A DNA stretch of 16,188 nt, taken from assembly GCA_030649445.1 (NCBI GenBank), contig JAUSKR010000001.1, positions 1 to 16,188 on the forward strand. Reading direction: 5' to 3'. A program made the translations under genes and the position numbers. This document shows, piece by piece, positions 6,701 through 13,403 of this stretch (positions are counted from its first letter, which is position 1; every line of letters starts with the position of its first letter). This stretch comes from a bacterium (GTDB lineage Bacteria > Patescibacteriota > UBA1384 > XYA2-FULL-43-10 > 1-14-0-10-43-13). Under the pieces are notes generated by a model that saw only the letters and a list, made by a program, of their open reading frames with translations, was not told the DNA's origin and searched no databases.

Positions 6701-7121
6701 AGTCTGGGCACTTGAGGCATATGGCGCCGCCCACACTTTGCAGGAGATGTTGACAATCAAATCTGACGACATCGTTGGTCGTAGCCGAATTTATGAATCA
6801 ATTATCAAGGGTGAAAAAATTCAAAAACCAGTCATCCCCGAAGCTTTCAATGTGATGGTCAAAGAATTGCAAAGTCTTTGTCTTGATGTCGACTTGATCA
6901 CTACACATGAAGAAGCACTTGTCGCCGAAGAGTTGCCGGTCGAAAAGCCACTTTCAGTTGCTTTGCCAGTCAAACAGGGCGAGGAATATTCGGCTGATTT
7001 TGCCGACGATACCAGCGAATCAGACGACGAAGAACTTGATGAAAAGCTAACTGAGATAGCCGCCGAGCAAACAGCACCCGATGAAGACCTGATAAGCGCT
7101 GAAGTCGATAGCGAAGAATAA
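3723..7121 (+). CDS. rpoB: DNA-directed RNA polymerase subunit beta
   Basis: The beta subunit forms one half of the RNA polymerase cleft and the rifampicin pocket, together with beta' encoded just downstream. The 1132-aa product carries the usual landmarks: the [17 protein letters not shown].. region (around 383-396), [59 protein letters not shown], and near the end the [34 protein letters not shown]-type block. In the rifampicin region Asn391, Thr404 and Thr408 replace the common Asp, Arg and Leu (E. coli 516, 529, 533). The last 70 or so residues are an acidic tail rich in Asp, Glu and Ser that I do not see in standard beta subunits. ATG 3723 has AGGAGA just before it. No rplJ or rplL precedes it. 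rpoC follows after 54 nt. Confidence 0.99.
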   Translation: [1132 protein letters not shown]

Positions 7122-7123
7122 AC

Positions 7124-7160
7124 ATTCCCAATCACCCTGAATTCCCTAATCACCCTAATT
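7124..7160. repeat. Direct repeat in the rpoB-rpoC gap
   Basis: ATTCCC-AATCACCCTGA (7124-7140) is followed at once by ATTCCCTAATCACCCTAATT (7141-7160), two near-identical units of about 17-18 nt that fill most of the gap. The ribosome-binding site of rpoC (AAGGA, 7165-7169) follows. Confidence 0.75.
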
Positions 7161-7175
7161 ATCTAAGGAAATATT

Positions 7176-10100
7176 ATGCCAAGCCTAGAAGTAAAAGATC
7201 AGGTCACAGTCTCAGATTTTGAAGCGATTCGACTCTCGATTGCTTCACCTGAAGATATTTTGTCGTGGTCGCACGGTGAAGTTATCAAGCCAGAAACGAT
7301 CAACTACCGGACGCAAAAGCCAGAACGCGACGGCTTATTTTGCGAGCGGATCTTTGGCCCGACCAAGGATTGGGAGTGTTATTGCGGCAAGTATAAGAAA
7401 ATTCGTTACAAAGGCGTTATTTGTGATAAATGCGGAGTTGAAGTGACCCGTTCATCGGTTCGCCGGATCCGGATGGGCCATATCGACCTGGCTGTGCCGA
7501 TTGCCCACATCTGGTATGTTCGTGGCACCTCAAGTATTGTTTCAGCGATTCTTGGTTTGACCGGCGCTGATATCGAAAAAGTTGTTTATTTCGCTAGCTA
7601 CATCATCCTTGATATCAATGAAGATTTGCGCCAATCCAGTCTGGAAAATCTAGAAACCGAATATAAAGAATATGCTGACTCATTGAAAAATAATGAAACT
7701 CCGAGTGTATCTTCCGAAGAAATTGAACAGATTTATAAAGAAACTAAGACAGAGCTTGGGTCCATTATGATCGGAAAAATAATTTCTGAGCAAAATTACC
7801 GTGATTTGAACATGAAATATGGTCAAATTGTTCGTGTCGGTATTGGCGCTGAAGCAATACTAGAGCTTTTAAAAAATCTTGATTTGGAAGCCGGTATCAA
7901 AATTGCCAATATTGAAGCCAGAAAACAAGCTGGTCTTGCTAGGACAAAAGTTCTGAAAAAACTTCGAGTATTACAAAGTATGAAAAATGCTGGTATTAAT
8001 CCGGCTTGGCTGATTCTAAACAGACTTCCGGTCATCCCACCAGATTTGCGGCCAATGGTTCAGCTTGATGGCGGCCGTTTTGCCGCTTCTGACCTAAACG
8101 ATCTCTATCGCCGAGTTATCAACCGGAACAACCGCCTTAAGAGACTTCTGAGCCAAGGTGCGCCGGAAGTTATTTGTCGGAACGAAAAAAGAATGCTTCA
8201 AGAAGCAGTTGATGCCCTGATTGATAACTCAGCCCGTAAAGACAAAGTTGCTTCCTCAACTGGTGGCAAGAGAAAACTAAAATCCTTATCTGATATGCTT
8301 CGGGGCAAACAAGGCCGTTTCCGGCAGAACTTACTTGGTAAAAGAGTTGATTACTCCGGACGGTCTGTCATCGTCGTTGGTCCGAAGCTAAAACTCTACC
8401 AGTGCGGTCTACCGAAGGTTATGGCACTGGAGCTTTTCAAACCATTCGTCATCGGCCGACTTATCTCTGACGGCTATGTTCATAATGTCAAAAACGCCAC
8501 TAGATTAATTGATAAAGGTGAATCTTTTGTCTGGGACATTTTAGAAGATGTCATCAAAGACAAATGTGTCCTTTTAAACCGCGCTCCGACGCTTCACCGT
8601 CTTGGTATCCAGGCCTTTAAACCGATTCTGATCGAAGGTAAAGCGATTCAGGTTCATCCGCTCGTTTGCTCGGCTTTCAATGCTGATTTTGATGGTGATC
8701 AGATGGCAGTTCATTTACCATTATCTGACCGGGCTCAGGAAGAGGCGCATGAAATTATGCTTTCCTCGAAAAATCTTCTCAAACCCTCTAGTGGTGATCC
8801 AGTTTTGACGCTGTCTTTTGACATTGTGCTCGGTTGCCATTATTTGACCAAAGACAAAGAAGATGCCAGGGGAACTGGTGGAGTTTTTGCTTCAGAAAAT
8901 GAGGCGATCAGCTCATACCAACTGGACAAAATTGATATCAACGCGATGATCAAGGTCCGGATGAATGACACAAGCATTCTTGAAACCACAGTTGGCAGGA
9001 TTATTTTCAATGAAGTTCTACCAAAAGACTTAGACTATATCAACGAAGCCATGACTAAAAAGACGATTGGTAAATTGGCTGAAAAAGTTTACCACACATA
9101 TGGAGGGGAAACGACCGCCAAGCTTGTTGATGACATCAAAGAGCTTGGTTTCGAGTATGCTCAAAAGTCCGGTATGACTTTTGCTATCGATGATATTTAT
9201 ATTCCGGAATCAAAGGGTGAAACTCTGGGTCTCGCCCAGAAGGAAGTTGATAATGTGACCAAACTTTTTCTGCGCGGTTTGATTTCTGATGAAGAGCGCT
9301 ATAACAAAACTATCGAAATATGGATGGGGGCGCAGTCACGGATGGAAAAAGACATGATGACTGGGTATCCCAAGCAAAATGATATCTATATTATCATGAA
9401 TTCCGGTGCGCGTGGTAATATCGCCCAGATGACCCAGGTCGGTGCGATGAAAGGGATGGTTGCTGATCCAACCGGTGCTATTATCGAGTTGCCGATCAAA
9501 TCGAACTTCAAGGAAGGGTTATCGGTTTTCGAGTATTTCGTCTCGACTCACGGCTCGAGAAAAGGCCGGGCAGACACGGCCCTGCGAACTTCTGAAGCTG
9601 GTTATCTGACCCGCCGCCTTGTCGATGTCTCTCAAGATGTTGTGACCTCGTGTCCAGATTGTCAGACGAAAAATACTCGAACGATTGCCAAAAGCTTTTA
9701 TGCTGAATTTGGCGAGGATTGGGACAAATACATTCTTGGCCGGACTCTTGGTAAAACTGCCGCTGGTGTCAAAGCGGGCGCGACTATCACACAGGTTGAA
9801 GTTGCAAAGTTTAACGAAGCGAATCTGGAAGAAATTGAAATTTATTCACTTCTTGGTTGCGAATCAAAAAAAGGCATTTGTCAGAAATGCTACGGCATCG
9901 ATTTGGCAACCGGCAAAACGGTTGAAATCGGCACGGCTGTCGGCATCGTTGCCGCCCAAGCCATCGGTGAGCCCGGAACTCAGTTGACGATGAGAACTTT
10001 TCACACAGGGGGTGCAGCTGGTGAGGATATTACCACCGGCCTGCCGCGTGTCGAAGAGCTTTTTGAGGCACGAATGCCAAAAGCTCCAGCCATTCTATCA

Positions 10101-11009
10101 GAAGTTAGCGGTAGTATAGTGATTGCAAAAGTCCAGGATAGTATCAAAATTACCGTTTCAGGACAGGGTGAAAAAATCGAAGAGTATGAATTGCCGAGCA
10201 ATTATAAAGTTATAGTCGAAAATGATTCGTCGGTTGTCAAAAATCAGACAATTGCCGAGTCCGAATCTGGACAGGGCAAACCGGTCCGCACTATAATTTC
10301 AGGAAAAATTTTAGTTGCGGGTAACAAGATCAAAGTTATTGGCGTCGGTGATGCTGTCGTTGAGTATACAGCACCAAAAACGACTCAATTGATGGTAAAG
10401 ACCGGCGATATTGTCGAAAAAGGCCAGCCTCTGACTGAAGGACACTTTGACCTAAATGCTAGTTTCAAATTGAGCGGTGCGACCAAGACCCAAAATTATA
10501 TTATTAAACAAGTTCAGATAATTTATGACTCGCAGGGTCAGGATATCAACGACAAGCACATTGAAGTTATTGTCCGGATGATGAGTAGCAAGGTCAAAAT
10601 CCTTGAATCAGGCGATTCCAAATATCTTCCCGGCCAGGTTGTATCGAAGTTTGATATTGCGGTCAAAAATGATGAACTGGCCGAGCAGGGTAAAAAACAG
10701 ATCAAAACCGACGACATGATTATGGGTATCACCAGAGTCGCACTAAAAACCGACTCTTTCCTATCAGCTGCTTCGTTTCAGGAAACAACCTCAATTTTGA
10801 TCGATGCTGCTATCGCTGGCAAAGTTGATAATCTGAAGGGGCTGAAAGAAAATGTCATTATCGGCAAGTTAATTCCAGCCGGTACCGGCTTCAACCGCGA
10901 GAGCGATATGGCCGAGTGCCCAGTGCCCTCAGTAATTGATACCACTTTGGGGCCGGATATCACTGTGCCGACGCCAGAGCCGGTAGAAGAGTTGGCTGAA
11001 CAGCTTTGA
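7176..11009 (+). CDS. rpoC: DNA-directed RNA polymerase subunit beta'
   Basis: The beta' subunit carries the catalytic site. In the 1277-aa product, the first zinc site is Cys68, Cys70, Cys83 and Cys86. The catalytic loop NADFDGD is at 502-508, with Asp504, 506 and 508 as the magnesium ligands. The bridge helix contains GSRKGRADTALRTSEAGYLTRR. The second zinc site is Cys826, Cys895, Cys902 and Cys905. The trigger loop has GEPGTQLTMRTFHTGG, with the catalytic-type His943. All key residues are kept. The gene starts at ATG 7176 after AAGGA with 6-nt spacing and belongs to one operon with rpoB. Its TGA stop (11007-11009) lies inside the -35 box of the rpsL promoter. Confidence 0.99.
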   Translation: MPSLEVKDQVTVSDFEAIRLSIASPEDILSWSHGEVIKPETINYRTQKPERDGLFCERIFGPTKDWECYCGKYKKIRYKGVICDKCGVEVTRSSVRRIRMGHIDLAVPIAHIWYVRGTSSIVSAILGLTGADIEKVVYFASYIILDINEDLRQSSLENLETEYKEYADSLKNNETPSVSSEEIEQIYKETKTELGSIMIGKIISEQNYRDLNMKYGQIVRVGIGAEAILELLKNLDLEAGIKIANIEARKQAGLARTKVLKKLRVLQSMKNAGINPAWLILNRLPVIPPDLRPMVQLDGGRFAASDLNDLYRRVINRNNRLKRLLSQGAPEVICRNEKRMLQEAVDALIDNSARKDKVASSTGGKRKLKSLSDMLRGKQGRFRQNLLGKRVDYSGRSVIVVGPKLKLYQCGLPKVMALELFKPFVIGRLISDGYVHNVKNATRLIDKGESFVWDILEDVIKDKCVLLNRAPTLHRLGIQAFKPILIEGKAIQVHPLVCSAFNADFDGDQMAVHLPLSDRAQEEAHEIMLSSKNLLKPSSGDPVLTLSFDIVLGCHYLTKDKEDARGTGGVFASENEAISSYQLDKIDINAMIKVRMNDTSILETTVGRIIFNEVLPKDLDYINEAMTKKTIGKLAEKVYHTYGGETTAKLVDDIKELGFEYAQKSGMTFAIDDIYIPESKGETLGLAQKEVDNVTKLFLRGLISDEERYNKTIEIWMGAQSRMEKDMMTGYPKQNDIYIIMNSGARGNIAQMTQVGAMKGMVADPTGAIIELPIKSNFKEGLSVFEYFVSTHGSRKGRADTALRTSEAGYLTRRLVDVSQDVVTSCPDCQTKNTRTIAKSFYAEFGEDWDKYILGRTLGKTAAGVKAGATITQVEVAKFNEANLEEIEIYSLLGCESKKGICQKCYGIDLATGKTVEIGTAVGIVAAQAIGEPGTQLTMRTFHTGGAAGEDITTGLPRVEELFEARMPKAPAILSEVSGSIVIAKVQDSIKITVSGQGEKIEEYELPSNYKVIVENDSSVVKNQTIAESESGQGKPVRTIISGKILVAGNKIKVIGVGDAVVEYTAPKTTQLMVKTGDIVEKGQPLTEGHFDLNASFKLSGATKTQNYIIKQVQIIYDSQGQDINDKHIEVIVRMMSSKVKILESGDSKYLPGQVVSKFDIAVKNDELAEQGKKQIKTDDMIMGITRVALKTDSFLSAASFQETTSILIDAAIAGKVDNLKGLKENVIIGKLIPAGTGFNRESDMAECPVPSVIDTTLGPDITVPTPEPVEELAEQL

Positions 11010-11034
11010 CAGTTGTGATGTTTTGTGCTACTTT
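11006..11034 (+). promoter_or_regulatory. rpsL-rpsG promoter overlapping the rpoC stop
   Basis: TTGACA (11006-11011) contains the rpoC TGA stop. After 17 nt comes TACTTT (11029-11034), preceded by TGTGC, the extended -10 seen at rpoB. TTTAAT (11032-11037) is a second -10 option with a 20-nt spacer. Start near 11041 gives a leader of about 72 nt. Confidence 0.6.
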
Positions 11035-11053
11035 AATATGGTGCTAAAAAAGA

Positions 11054-11102
11054 ATTGAAAATTGAAAATTGAAAATTGAAAATTGATAATTGATAATTGA
11101 AA
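11054..11102. repeat. Heptad tandem repeat before rpsL
   Basis: Seven 7-nt units in a row: ATTGAAA x4, ATTGATA x2, ATTGAAA x1 (49 nt). They fill most of the expected leader and end 10 nt before the rpsL ATG. No Shine-Dalgarno site is present, so translation may rely on an unstructured A/U-rich leader. Confidence 0.9.
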
Positions 11103-11112
11103 ATTTTCCAGC

Positions 11113-11526
11113 ATGCCAACGATAAACCAACTAGTTAGAAAGAGCCGCAAGAGTAATATTAAGCGTTCGAAGACGACTGCTTTGAAGACGACTTTTAACT
11201 ATCTTCACAACAAACCGGTTAAGCTCAGCTCACCGCAAAAACGGGGCGTCTGCATCAAAGTCGGGACGATGACGCCAAAGAAACCAAACTCGGCTCTGCG
11301 AAAATACGCCCGTGTCCGATTGGCCAACGGTTATGAAGTTAATGCTTATATTGGCGGTGAAGGTCATAATCTTCAAGAACACTCGGTTGTACTTATCCGC
11401 GGCGGCCGGGTCAAGGACTTGCCGGGTATGCGATACCACATTGTTAGAGGAAAATTAGATTTAACAGGTGTTGCCGGCCGCAAACAGGGCCGGAGTAAAT
11501 ACGGCACAAAAGCCGGCAAAGCTTAA
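11113..11526 (+). CDS. rpsL: 30S ribosomal protein S12
   Basis: S12 lies at the decoding centre of the small subunit. The 137-aa product has the hallmark TPKKPNSALRKYARVRLANGYEV and IGGEGHNLQEHSVVLIRGGRVKDLPGMRYHIVRG, ending RKQGRSKYGTK. The lysines in TPKKPNS and RVKDLPG, which are mutated in streptomycin-resistant strains of other bacteria, are wild type. The N-terminal part (NIKRSKTTALKTTFNYLHNKPVKLSSPQKRG) is somewhat longer than in the 124-aa E. coli protein. ATG 11113 follows the heptad repeats and lacks an obvious ribosome-binding site. rpsG follows after 83 nt. Confidence 0.99.
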   Translation: MPTINQLVRKSRKSNIKRSKTTALKTTFNYLHNKPVKLSSPQKRGVCIKVGTMTPKKPNSALRKYARVRLANGYEVNAYIGGEGHNLQEHSVVLIRGGRVKDLPGMRYHIVRGKLDLTGVAGRKQGRSKYGTKAGKA

Positions 11527-11540
11527 TTAAATAAGCCCTT

Positions 11541-11594
11541 CAGTTCATCAGCCAATCAGTTAATCAGCTGATAAACTGACTAACTGATAAGCTG
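11541..11594. repeat. Inverted CAGTT/ATCAG word array between rpsL and rpsG
   Basis: The stretch is built from CAGTT-N-ATCAG words and their complements, turning over around CAGTTAATCAGCTGATAAACTG (11557-11578), which pairs with itself except for one base pair. It would fold into alternative hairpins in the rpsL-rpsG mRNA. It ends 15 nt before the rpsG start, and no Shine-Dalgarno site follows. Confidence 0.7.
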
Positions 11595-11609
11595 AAAAGC
11601 TAAACAACA

Positions 11610-12086
11610 ATGCCCAGAGGTCATCTTAAAATCAGAAAACAAACTCTTCAGCCAGACGCCAAGTATGGCAGTTTAGTTGTAGCCAAGCTGATCAACTATA
11701 TTATGAAAAACGGCAAGAAAACTATTGCCGAGAGAATTGTTTATTCCGCTTTTGATCAGGCCGCCGAGACGCTCAAAGCAGAGCCACTAGATATTCTCGA
11801 CACCGTTTTGAAAAATGTCGGCCCGATCGTCGAAGTTAAGAGCAAACGAATTGGCGGCGCCAACTATCAGGTGCCGATGGAAGTCACCCGCGAACGCAAA
11901 AATACACTAGCGATGCGCTGGGTTATCGCCGCGGCGCAGGGTTCAAAAGGCAAACCAATGGCGCAAAAATTGGCCATTGAAATGATCGGTGCTTACAATA
12001 ATGAAGGCTCAGCCATCAAGAAGAAAGATGAAACCCACCGCATGGCCGAAGCCAACAAGGCCTTTGCCCATTTTGCGCGGTTCTGA
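11610..12086 (+). CDS. rpsG: 30S ribosomal protein S7
   Basis: S7 starts assembly of the 30S head by binding the 3' domain of 16S rRNA. The 158-aa product is of family length (about 156) and shows VEVKSKRIGGANYQVPMEV, the RALAMRW-like block NTLAMRWVIAAA, and the C-terminal ETHRMAEANKAFAHFARF. It starts MPRG at ATG 11610 with no clear ribosome-binding site and is presumably co-transcribed with rpsL. In most bacteria fusA follows within about 100 nt. Here about 2 kb with minus-strand genes intervenes. Confidence 0.99.
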   Translation: MPRGHLKIRKQTLQPDAKYGSLVVAKLINYIMKNGKKTIAERIVYSAFDQAAETLKAEPLDILDTVLKNVGPIVEVKSKRIGGANYQVPMEVTRERKNTLAMRWVIAAAQGSKGKPMAQKLAIEMIGAYNNEGSAIKKKDETHRMAEANKAFAHFARF

Positions 12087-12120
12087 TCCCCCTCCTCTTC
12101 GAGGAGGGGCTAGGGGTGGT
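12087..12120. repeat. G/C palindromic repeat, copy 3 (inverted), after rpsG stop
   Basis: Beginning right after the rpsG TGA, CCCCTCCTC (12089-12097), loop TTC, GAGGAGGGG (12101-12109), then CTAGGGGTGGTG. Read on the minus strand it matches the order seen at 3372 and 14077 (CACCCCTAG-type lead, then palindrome). It would place a strong hairpin at the 3' end of the rpsG mRNA. Confidence 0.75.
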
Positions 12121-12173
12121 GTAAATCAACGTAGCCCAAGCTTCAACTTGTATAAAATTATTTCTCATAAATA

Positions 12174-12205
12174 AAAAAACCTCGCAGTAATGCGGGTTAT
12201 TTTTA
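12174..12205. terminator. Bidirectional terminator, rpsG / lipoprotein gene
   Basis: AACC-T-CGCA (12178-12186), loop GTAA (12187-12190), TGCGGGTT (12191-12198), with an A-run before and a T-rich run after. On the plus strand it ends the rpsL-rpsG operon. On the minus strand the T7 run follows the stem and would end the lipoprotein transcript. 12121-12173 holds nothing else I can name. Confidence 0.8.
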
Positions 12206-12233
12206 TATGAAAGTGTTAATTTGTATTGGGTCT

Positions 12234-12265
12234 GAGGCGGCATACGCTTGCGCGAATGCCGCCTC
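12234..12265 (-). promoter_or_regulatory. GC-rich hairpin after the lipoprotein stop
   Basis: GAGGCGGCAT (12234-12243) pairs perfectly with ATGCCGCCTC (12256-12265) across a 12-nt loop. It begins 15 nt past the minus-strand TGA at 12281-12283, in the same relative place as the hairpins at 2870 and 12958. The terminator lies a further 28 nt on. Confidence 0.75.
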
Positions 12266-12280
12266 TAGAACCCCTCCTCT

Positions 12281-12766
12281 TCAGTAGACGTTCTCCGTCG
12301 TGCCGTCCGGTTTGCACCGGAGCAGAGCGGTTGCCCGGACACTCGTCGTTCCACCACTCCCACTGTAGTCGAAGACGTCGGAGCTGACCTCGGCAAGCAC
12401 GTAGTATGTGCTGACAAAGTCAATCGCCTCGTCCGACCACGTTGACAGGACGAAGAACGCACGACCGCGCTCTCCGTCTGTCTCGAAGCGGTTGAAGGAA
12501 AAGTTCAGATACCGCCTTTCCGAGTTATCACTGACCGGGTCGTCGCTGGCGTTGACCAGCCTGTAGACCCGAAACTGTTCGACCCGGAAGCGGCTCCGGT
12601 TCGCCACCAGCATGGCGCTGGACGACGCCCGGTCGAGAACGACCGTATCGATCCGCGGCCGAGGCTTGCGGATCCCGAACAGCTCTCCAGCTCCTCCGCA
12701 CCCGATCAAAGAACACACCGCGACGAACGCGGTGAGTACGAGCAGTCCGCGCAATTTTCTGCGCAT
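12281..12766 (-). CDS. Putative lipoprotein of unknown function, GC-rich, probably acquired
   Basis: The 161-aa product begins MRRKLRGLLVLTAFVAVCSLIGC: positive residues, a hydrophobic stretch from about 7 to 21, and the lipobox Leu20-Ile21-Gly22-Cys23. It should be exported and lipidated on Cys23. The mature part has alternating polar and hydrophobic stretches (FRVEQFRVYRLVN, RYLNFSFNRFE, RAFFVLSTWSDEAIDFVSTYYVLAEV) that suggest a beta-rich fold. I do not recognise a family. It has a purine-rich RBS (GAGGAGA, 5 nt before ATG 12766), a promoter, a 3' hairpin and a terminator of its own. GC is 42 of 60 bases at 12601-12660, far above the core genes. It runs opposite to rpsG and fusA. Confidence 0.7.
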   Translation of the reverse strand: MRRKLRGLLVLTAFVAVCSLIGCGGAGELFGIRKPRPRIDTVVLDRASSSAMLVANRSRFRVEQFRVYRLVNASDDPVSDNSERRYLNFSFNRFETDGERGRAFFVLSTWSDEAIDFVSTYYVLAEVSSDVFDYSGSGGTTSVRATALLRCKPDGTTENVY

Positions 12767-12809
12767 CGTCGTCTCCTCGTTCCTCCGCGTTGTGCGAAGC
12801 GAACTATCA

Positions 12810-12838
12810 AATGTACAACATTTTTGTCAATTTGTCAA
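12810..12838 (-). promoter_or_regulatory. Promoter of the lipoprotein gene
   Basis: On the minus strand TTGACA (12838-12833), 17-nt spacer, TACATT (12815-12810). A second TTGACA lies 8 nt further in (12830-12825) and could use ATAGTT. Start near 12803 gives a leader of about 37 nt with two GGAGGA/GAGGAGA stretches before the ATG. Confidence 0.65.
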
Positions 12839-12855
12839 TAGTTTGCGTTTATTCT

Positions 12856-12883
12856 CACTACCGTACTACGTAGTATGGTAGTG
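12856..12883. repeat. 28-nt palindrome upstream of the lipoprotein promoter
   Basis: CACTACCGTACTAC (12856-12869) is followed without a loop by its reverse complement with one mismatch (12870-12883). It lies 17 nt upstream of the -35 and 12 nt from the preceding terminator. It could be an operator for a dimeric regulator or a recombination site. There is no T-run that would make it a terminator. Confidence 0.8.
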
Positions 12884-12894
12884 GAAACAAGCAC

Positions 12895-12917
12895 AAAAAA
12901 AGAACGACAGGTCGTTC
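12895..12917 (-). terminator. Intrinsic terminator of the 85-aa protein gene
   Basis: GAACGAC (12902-12908) pairs perfectly with GTCGTTC (12911-12917), and on the minus strand seven T follow directly (12901-12895). It lies between the minus-strand 85-aa gene and the lipoprotein promoter. Confidence 0.85.
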
Positions 12918-12957
12918 ATTTGTGATATGAAAAAATTGTTTTTATTAAAAGGACTTT

Positions 12958-12980
12958 GGCGCGGAGGGTTTCTCCGCGCC
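12958..12980 (-). promoter_or_regulatory. GC-rich hairpin after the 85-aa protein stop
   Basis: GGCGCGGAG (12958-12966) pairs perfectly with CTCCGCGCC (12972-12980) around a 5-nt loop. It begins 11 nt past the minus-strand stop at 12992. An AT-rich 40-nt stretch then leads to the terminator at 12895-12917. Confidence 0.75.
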
Positions 12981-12991
12981 TGGTCGTCGGG

Positions 12992-13249
12992 TCACGGTTG
13001 GGCGCGGGCAAGACGGTCAGCCCGAATAACCCACCACAGATCATTGCTGGCGGGGGCAAAATGATGACGACGGAGCCATTCAGCGCGTGCCTCGGCCCGG
13101 TTTGCTGCGATTTCCCCCTCGTTGCATCCCTCAACGGGGAAACAGCCGAGGATGGCAGCCAGTCCGATGTCGTCCTGCCTTTTGATCTTCACGTCCGGGT
13201 TATTCGCTCTGACGTAGAGGCGTTTTGCATCTCCGTAAACCATTCTCAT
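12992..13249 (-). CDS. Hypothetical 85-aa protein, GC-rich, probably acquired
   Basis: I do not recognise this protein. It is charged and soluble-looking, with two Cys (GCFPVEGCNEGE) and a likely amphipathic helix (EGEIAANRAEARAEWLRRHH) followed by NDLWWVIRADRLARAQ. There is no signal peptide or membrane helix. ATG 13249 is preceded by AAGGGTGA about 7 nt upstream, and a second ATG follows two codons later. The gene has its own 3' hairpin and terminator. GC is 40 of 60 bases at 13081-13140. The upstream promoter is unclear: TATTAT on the minus strand near 13302-13307 lacks a good -35, and the promoter at 13509-13538 could also serve it through the hairpin at 13325-13403. Confidence 0.5.
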   Translation of the reverse strand: MRMVYGDAKRLYVRANNPDVKIKRQDDIGLAAILGCFPVEGCNEGEIAANRAEARAEWLRRHHFAPASNDLWWVIRADRLARAQP

Positions 13250-13324
13250 TCTATTTCACCCTTTCGTCGCGGCGTTTTGGGAAATCGGAATGGACTTAAC
13301 AATAATACAATTATTTTCGACAAC

Positions 13325-13403
13325 AAAAAAGAACGAAGTGACCCACCGCACTCAGCCATTTTTGAAAAAGGGCTGAGTGCAGTGAGATTTCTCGTTCCTT
13401 TTT
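13325..13403 (-). terminator. Long extended hairpin, minus-strand terminator or attenuator
   Basis: GCACTCAGCC (13348-13357) pairs with GGCTGAGTGC (13371-13380), capped by TTTTT/AAAAA. A 5-bp stem lies outside it, then GAACGA (13331-13336) pairs with TCGTTC (13392-13397). A6 (13325-13330) gives six T at the end on the minus strand, and T5 follows on the plus strand. One outer pair is G-U as minus-strand RNA but A-C as plus-strand RNA, favouring minus. It lies 75 nt upstream of the 85-aa gene, so it either ends a separate short RNA or attenuates that gene. Confidence 0.7.

Noticed and set aside
11007..11009. TGA read as glycine (Gracilibacteria/SR1 code)
   Set aside because: TGA ends rpoC and rpsG at the expected family lengths, so it acts as a stop.
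11054..11102. Heptad repeats as a CRISPR array
   Set aside because: Units are 7 nt and directly adjacent, with no spacers.
12612..12881. Plus-strand frame of 89 codons across the lipoprotein start
   Set aside because: It is the complement of a gene with signal peptide, lipobox, RBS and promoter.
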